Source: Thermovenabulum sp049723235 (lineage in GTDB: Bacteria; Bacillota; Thermosediminibacteria; Thermosediminibacterales; Thermosediminibacteraceae). From it: a stretch of DNA of 63,871 nucleotides. The stretch covers positions 1-63,871 of the forward strand of contig NZ_JBNARB010000014.1 in assembly GCF_049723235.1 (NCBI RefSeq). Reading direction: 5' to 3'. The translations under genes and the position numbers were made by a program. How positions within the stretch are numbered: the stretch's first letter is position 1; each line of letters begins with the position of its first letter. The notes under the pieces are model-generated. The model was not told the DNA's origin. It searched no databases and worked only from the letters and a program-made list of their open reading frames with translations. Shown in pieces: positions 61,101-63,871 of the stretch.

Positions 61101-63871
61101 TTTTCAATCCCTTATAGGTAGGCTAAAAACCAATTAACAGCATTCAAAGACACGCAATCTTCAAAGTTTCAATCCCTTATAGGTAGGCTAAAAACTCTCT
61201 TATTCTCCTTCTTACCATCTTATCGCCACCTCCGTTTCAATCCCTTATAGGTAGGCTAAAAACCTTGTTTATTTACTTTATATCCTTTAAATTCTTCTTC
61301 GTTTCAATCCCTTATAGGTAGGCTAAAAACTATAGTGGAGGTGGCAAAATGAACATAAAACAGAAACGTTTCAATCCCTTATAGGTAGGCTAAAAACTAA
61401 TTGCAACGGAATATGCATATTTTTCAAACCCGCTGTGTTTCAATCCCTTATAGGTAGGCTAAAAACTCAACAATAACCCAGTTAATGATGACATAAACCC
61501 TTAGTTTCAATCCCTTATAGGTAGGCTAAAAACCCACCTTCTGCCAGGCGGTGCCGGTATCCCTATAAAGTTTCAATCCCTTATAGGTAGGCTAAAAACT
61601 TTCTTCTATCATATCATTATTTCACCACCAATGTTAGTTTCAATCCCTTATAGGTAGGCTAAAAACAATACCGCTGGGCCTTTGAGTTAAGCTCCATGCA
61701 CGTTTCAATCCCTTATAGGTAGGCTAAAAACTTATCCAAAATTCAGTAAGTCTTTCTGTGTCAATAGTTTCAATCCCTTATAGGTAGGCTAAAAACCAGA
61801 GGGGATTATACAAATGCCTCTTTAACGAAAAGTTTCAATCCCTTATAGGTAGGCTAAAAACGAGAATTATATATTATACCTGCTTCATCTACTACTAGGT
61901 TTCAATCCCTTATAGGTAGGCTAAAAACGCTAGTTGCTATGGGGGTATAACAATGGCGATGAATGGTTTCAATCCCTTATAGGTAGGCTAAAAACTCAAT
62001 AGACCAAAATGGGCAAATATCATATTGGTCAGTTTCAATCCCTTATAGGTAGGCTAAAAACCAATGCAGTTTACCCCAGAAACAGCGGTCTTATCTTGTT
62101 TCAATCCCTTATAGGTAGGCTAAAAACTCTATTACTTCTTGTATAGATATGTTTTTTGTTTTAAGTTTCAATCCCTTATAGGTAGGCTAAAAACACGAAA
62201 TAGACTGGGGATGATAGAATGATTACGATTGCGTTTCAATCCCTTATAGGTAGGCTAAAAACAGGATTTGGGTGTGTTGTCCCGCCACGCCCAAATCCGT
62301 TTCAATCCCTTATAGGTAGGCTAAAAACATGCGAAAATAAAAGCAATTATAGAGTTCCGGCGATAAAGTTTCAATCCCTTATAGGTAGGCTAAAAACCCA
62401 GCACACCAAGGACAATCATCTTGCTCGCACCAGGTTTCAATCCCTTATAGGTAGGCTAAAAACGTATTTCAGAAGTCAAATATAACTTACCGGAATCAAC
62501 GTTTCAATCCCTTATAGGTAGGCTAAAAACAAAATAACGCACTCGAACGGGGGTAGGGGGTCACCCGGTTTCAATCCCTTATAGGTAGGCTAAAAACAAG
62601 GAGCTTGCACGACGGAGGTCGTGTAGGCAGTCTCCGTTTCAATCCCTTATAGGTAGGCTAAAAACGGGTTAAGAACGGTATATAAATGGCTGCGGCAGAA
62701 GTTTCAATCCCTTATAGGTAGGCTAAAAACTGGCCGTAGCCGAGGCAGCCACCGCATTCATGGCCGGTTTCAATCCCTTATAGGTAGGCTAAAAACGCGG
62801 AAGAATATTTTTATTATTGTGCGTGAGGATAGTTTCAATCCCTTATAGGTAGGCTAAAAACGCTTTGCTGTGGTAACTGCACCATCAGGATGGTCTAGTT
62901 TCAATCCCTTATAGGTAGGCTAAAAACTCTCCAATACCAAAAAATGTATTTCCCCGGGTTTTCGGTTTCAATCCCTTATAGGTAGGCTAAAAACCTCTTT
63001 GCCTCCCATATTTTTTCTTTGCCATTAAACTGTTTCAATCCCTTATAGGTAGGCTAAAAACCAAGCCTATAAGGCTTGCGGCAAAATATACAAAAGGAGG
63101 GAGTTTCAATCCCTTATAGGTAGGCTAAAAACCTATAAATCCCCAAGTTATTTTTATATCCATATAATCGTTTCAATCCCTTATAGGTAGGCTAAAAACT
63201 GTCGTCAAGGACGGAATAATTAGTCCAAAAAACTAGTTTCAATCCCTTATAGGTAGGCTAAAAACTGGACCTGCTTCACCGACGCCTATAATAGTAGGAC
63301 TATGTTTCAATCCCTTATAGGTAGGCTAAAAACCATTTTGAATAAGTATGCAATGCAAAAGGCAAAAAAAGTTTCAATCCCTTATAGGTAGGCTAAAAAC
63401 AATATTTCAGCCCTCACAATTCACCTCCCTGATGAAAGGGTTTCAATCCCTTATAGGTAGGCTAAAAACAAAAACCTCACTTTCTCCATAAAATCATTAT
63501 CAAAAGTTTCAATCCCTTATAGGTAGGCTAAAAACCCCTCCTTACTTTAGCCTATAGTTATTTTCTATACCTTGTTTCAATCCCTTATAGGTAGGCTAAA
63601 AACATAGTTTAGGTAATAGATATTATAAAGTTATTAGAAGGTTTCAATCCCTTATAGGTAGGCTAAAAACAAGAGCCGGAAAAGCCCGTCCGGCTCAACC
63701 GGGCATTGTTTCAATCCCTTATAGGTAGGCTAAAAACGGCTGCTGCCCGTTGTGATCCTTGTCTTGGTGCTTGGCGTTTCAATCCCTTATAGGTAGGCTA
63801 AAAACATTTATAATGATGGATAGATGTTATTACGTCACGGAGTTTCAATCCCTTATAGGTAGGCTAAAAAC
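61101..63871 (-). CRISPR. CRISPR array, 42 repeats and 41 spacers, truncated at the window edge
   Basis: The 30-base repeat reads GTTTCAATCCC...GGTAGGCTAAAAAC on the plus strand, first at 61101-61130 and last at 63842-63871. The first copy has T for G at position 1; all others that I checked are identical. Spacers are 35-41 bases. In the opposite orientation the repeat ends with ATTGAAAC, the usual 5' handle of type I-B and type III crRNAs, so transcription is probably right to left. The degenerate copy would then be the leader-distal end, and the leader and cas genes lie to the right, outside the window. Confidence 0.99.

Noticed and set aside
62219..62485. 88-residue plus-strand ORF with repeated FQSLIGRLKT
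   Set aside because: It is the CRISPR repeat read in frame; no ribosome site and no coding signal.

Overview
The window looks like chromosomal DNA of an anaerobic, probably thermophilic, endospore-lineage Firmicute of the class Clostridia (Thermoanaerobacterales-like). This is an inference from gene content. It carries the Bacillus/Clostridia clusters cysE-cysS-mrnC-rlmB-yacP-sigH, ctsR-mcsA-mcsB-clpC-radA and mfd-spoVT-yabM-mazG-hup. It also has a B12-type ribonucleotide reductase, a flavin-dependent thymidylate synthase, T-box leaders, a sigma-G-like promoter before spoVT, and AT-rich DNA with strong GGAGG ribosome sites and frequent GTG/TTG starts.

Layout. 1-6400: start of tuf, four tRNAs, sigH, yacP, rlmB, an opposing thyX with an inserted domain, mrnC, and cysS/cysE behind a cysteine T-box. 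6400-20200: ispF, ispD, yacL, carD; then radA, the CtsR heat-shock operon with its operator, an EF-G paralogue and guaB. 20200-25750: a six-gene ubiD-ubiA-ubiX-ABC transporter operon. 25700-31300: a manganese (yybP-ykoY) riboswitch with a small GDT1-type exporter, nrdJ, a rubredoxin-like protein, an unlisted 30-residue ORF, a patatin, hup and mazG. 31300-39000: yabM, pckA, spoVT and mfd.

39000-43200 is the most notable region. It is a sulfur/selenium cluster: TusA-like protein, LysR regulator, YeeE half, TusA-like protein, second YeeE half, and a thioredoxin-reductase-like flavoprotein. The second YeeE half has an in-frame UGA exactly where the family has a conserved Cys, followed by a SECIS-like stem-loop and 40 more family-like residues. 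I read it as a selenoprotein membrane transporter.

43200-60800: a PrsW-like membrane protein, dnaE, a broken DNA methyltransferase tail, an intact DNA methyltransferase, a tyrosine T-box with a sodium:solute symporter, a MarR-controlled pair of ABC exporters, a FlK-type thioesterase, a CDF cation exporter, a putative amidase, a GerMN lipoprotein, a TPR protein and thymidine kinase. 61101-63871: a CRISPR array of 42 repeats and 41 spacers running off the right edge, with no cas genes in view. Repeat orientation and a degenerate left-most repeat suggest it is transcribed leftwards from a leader outside the window.
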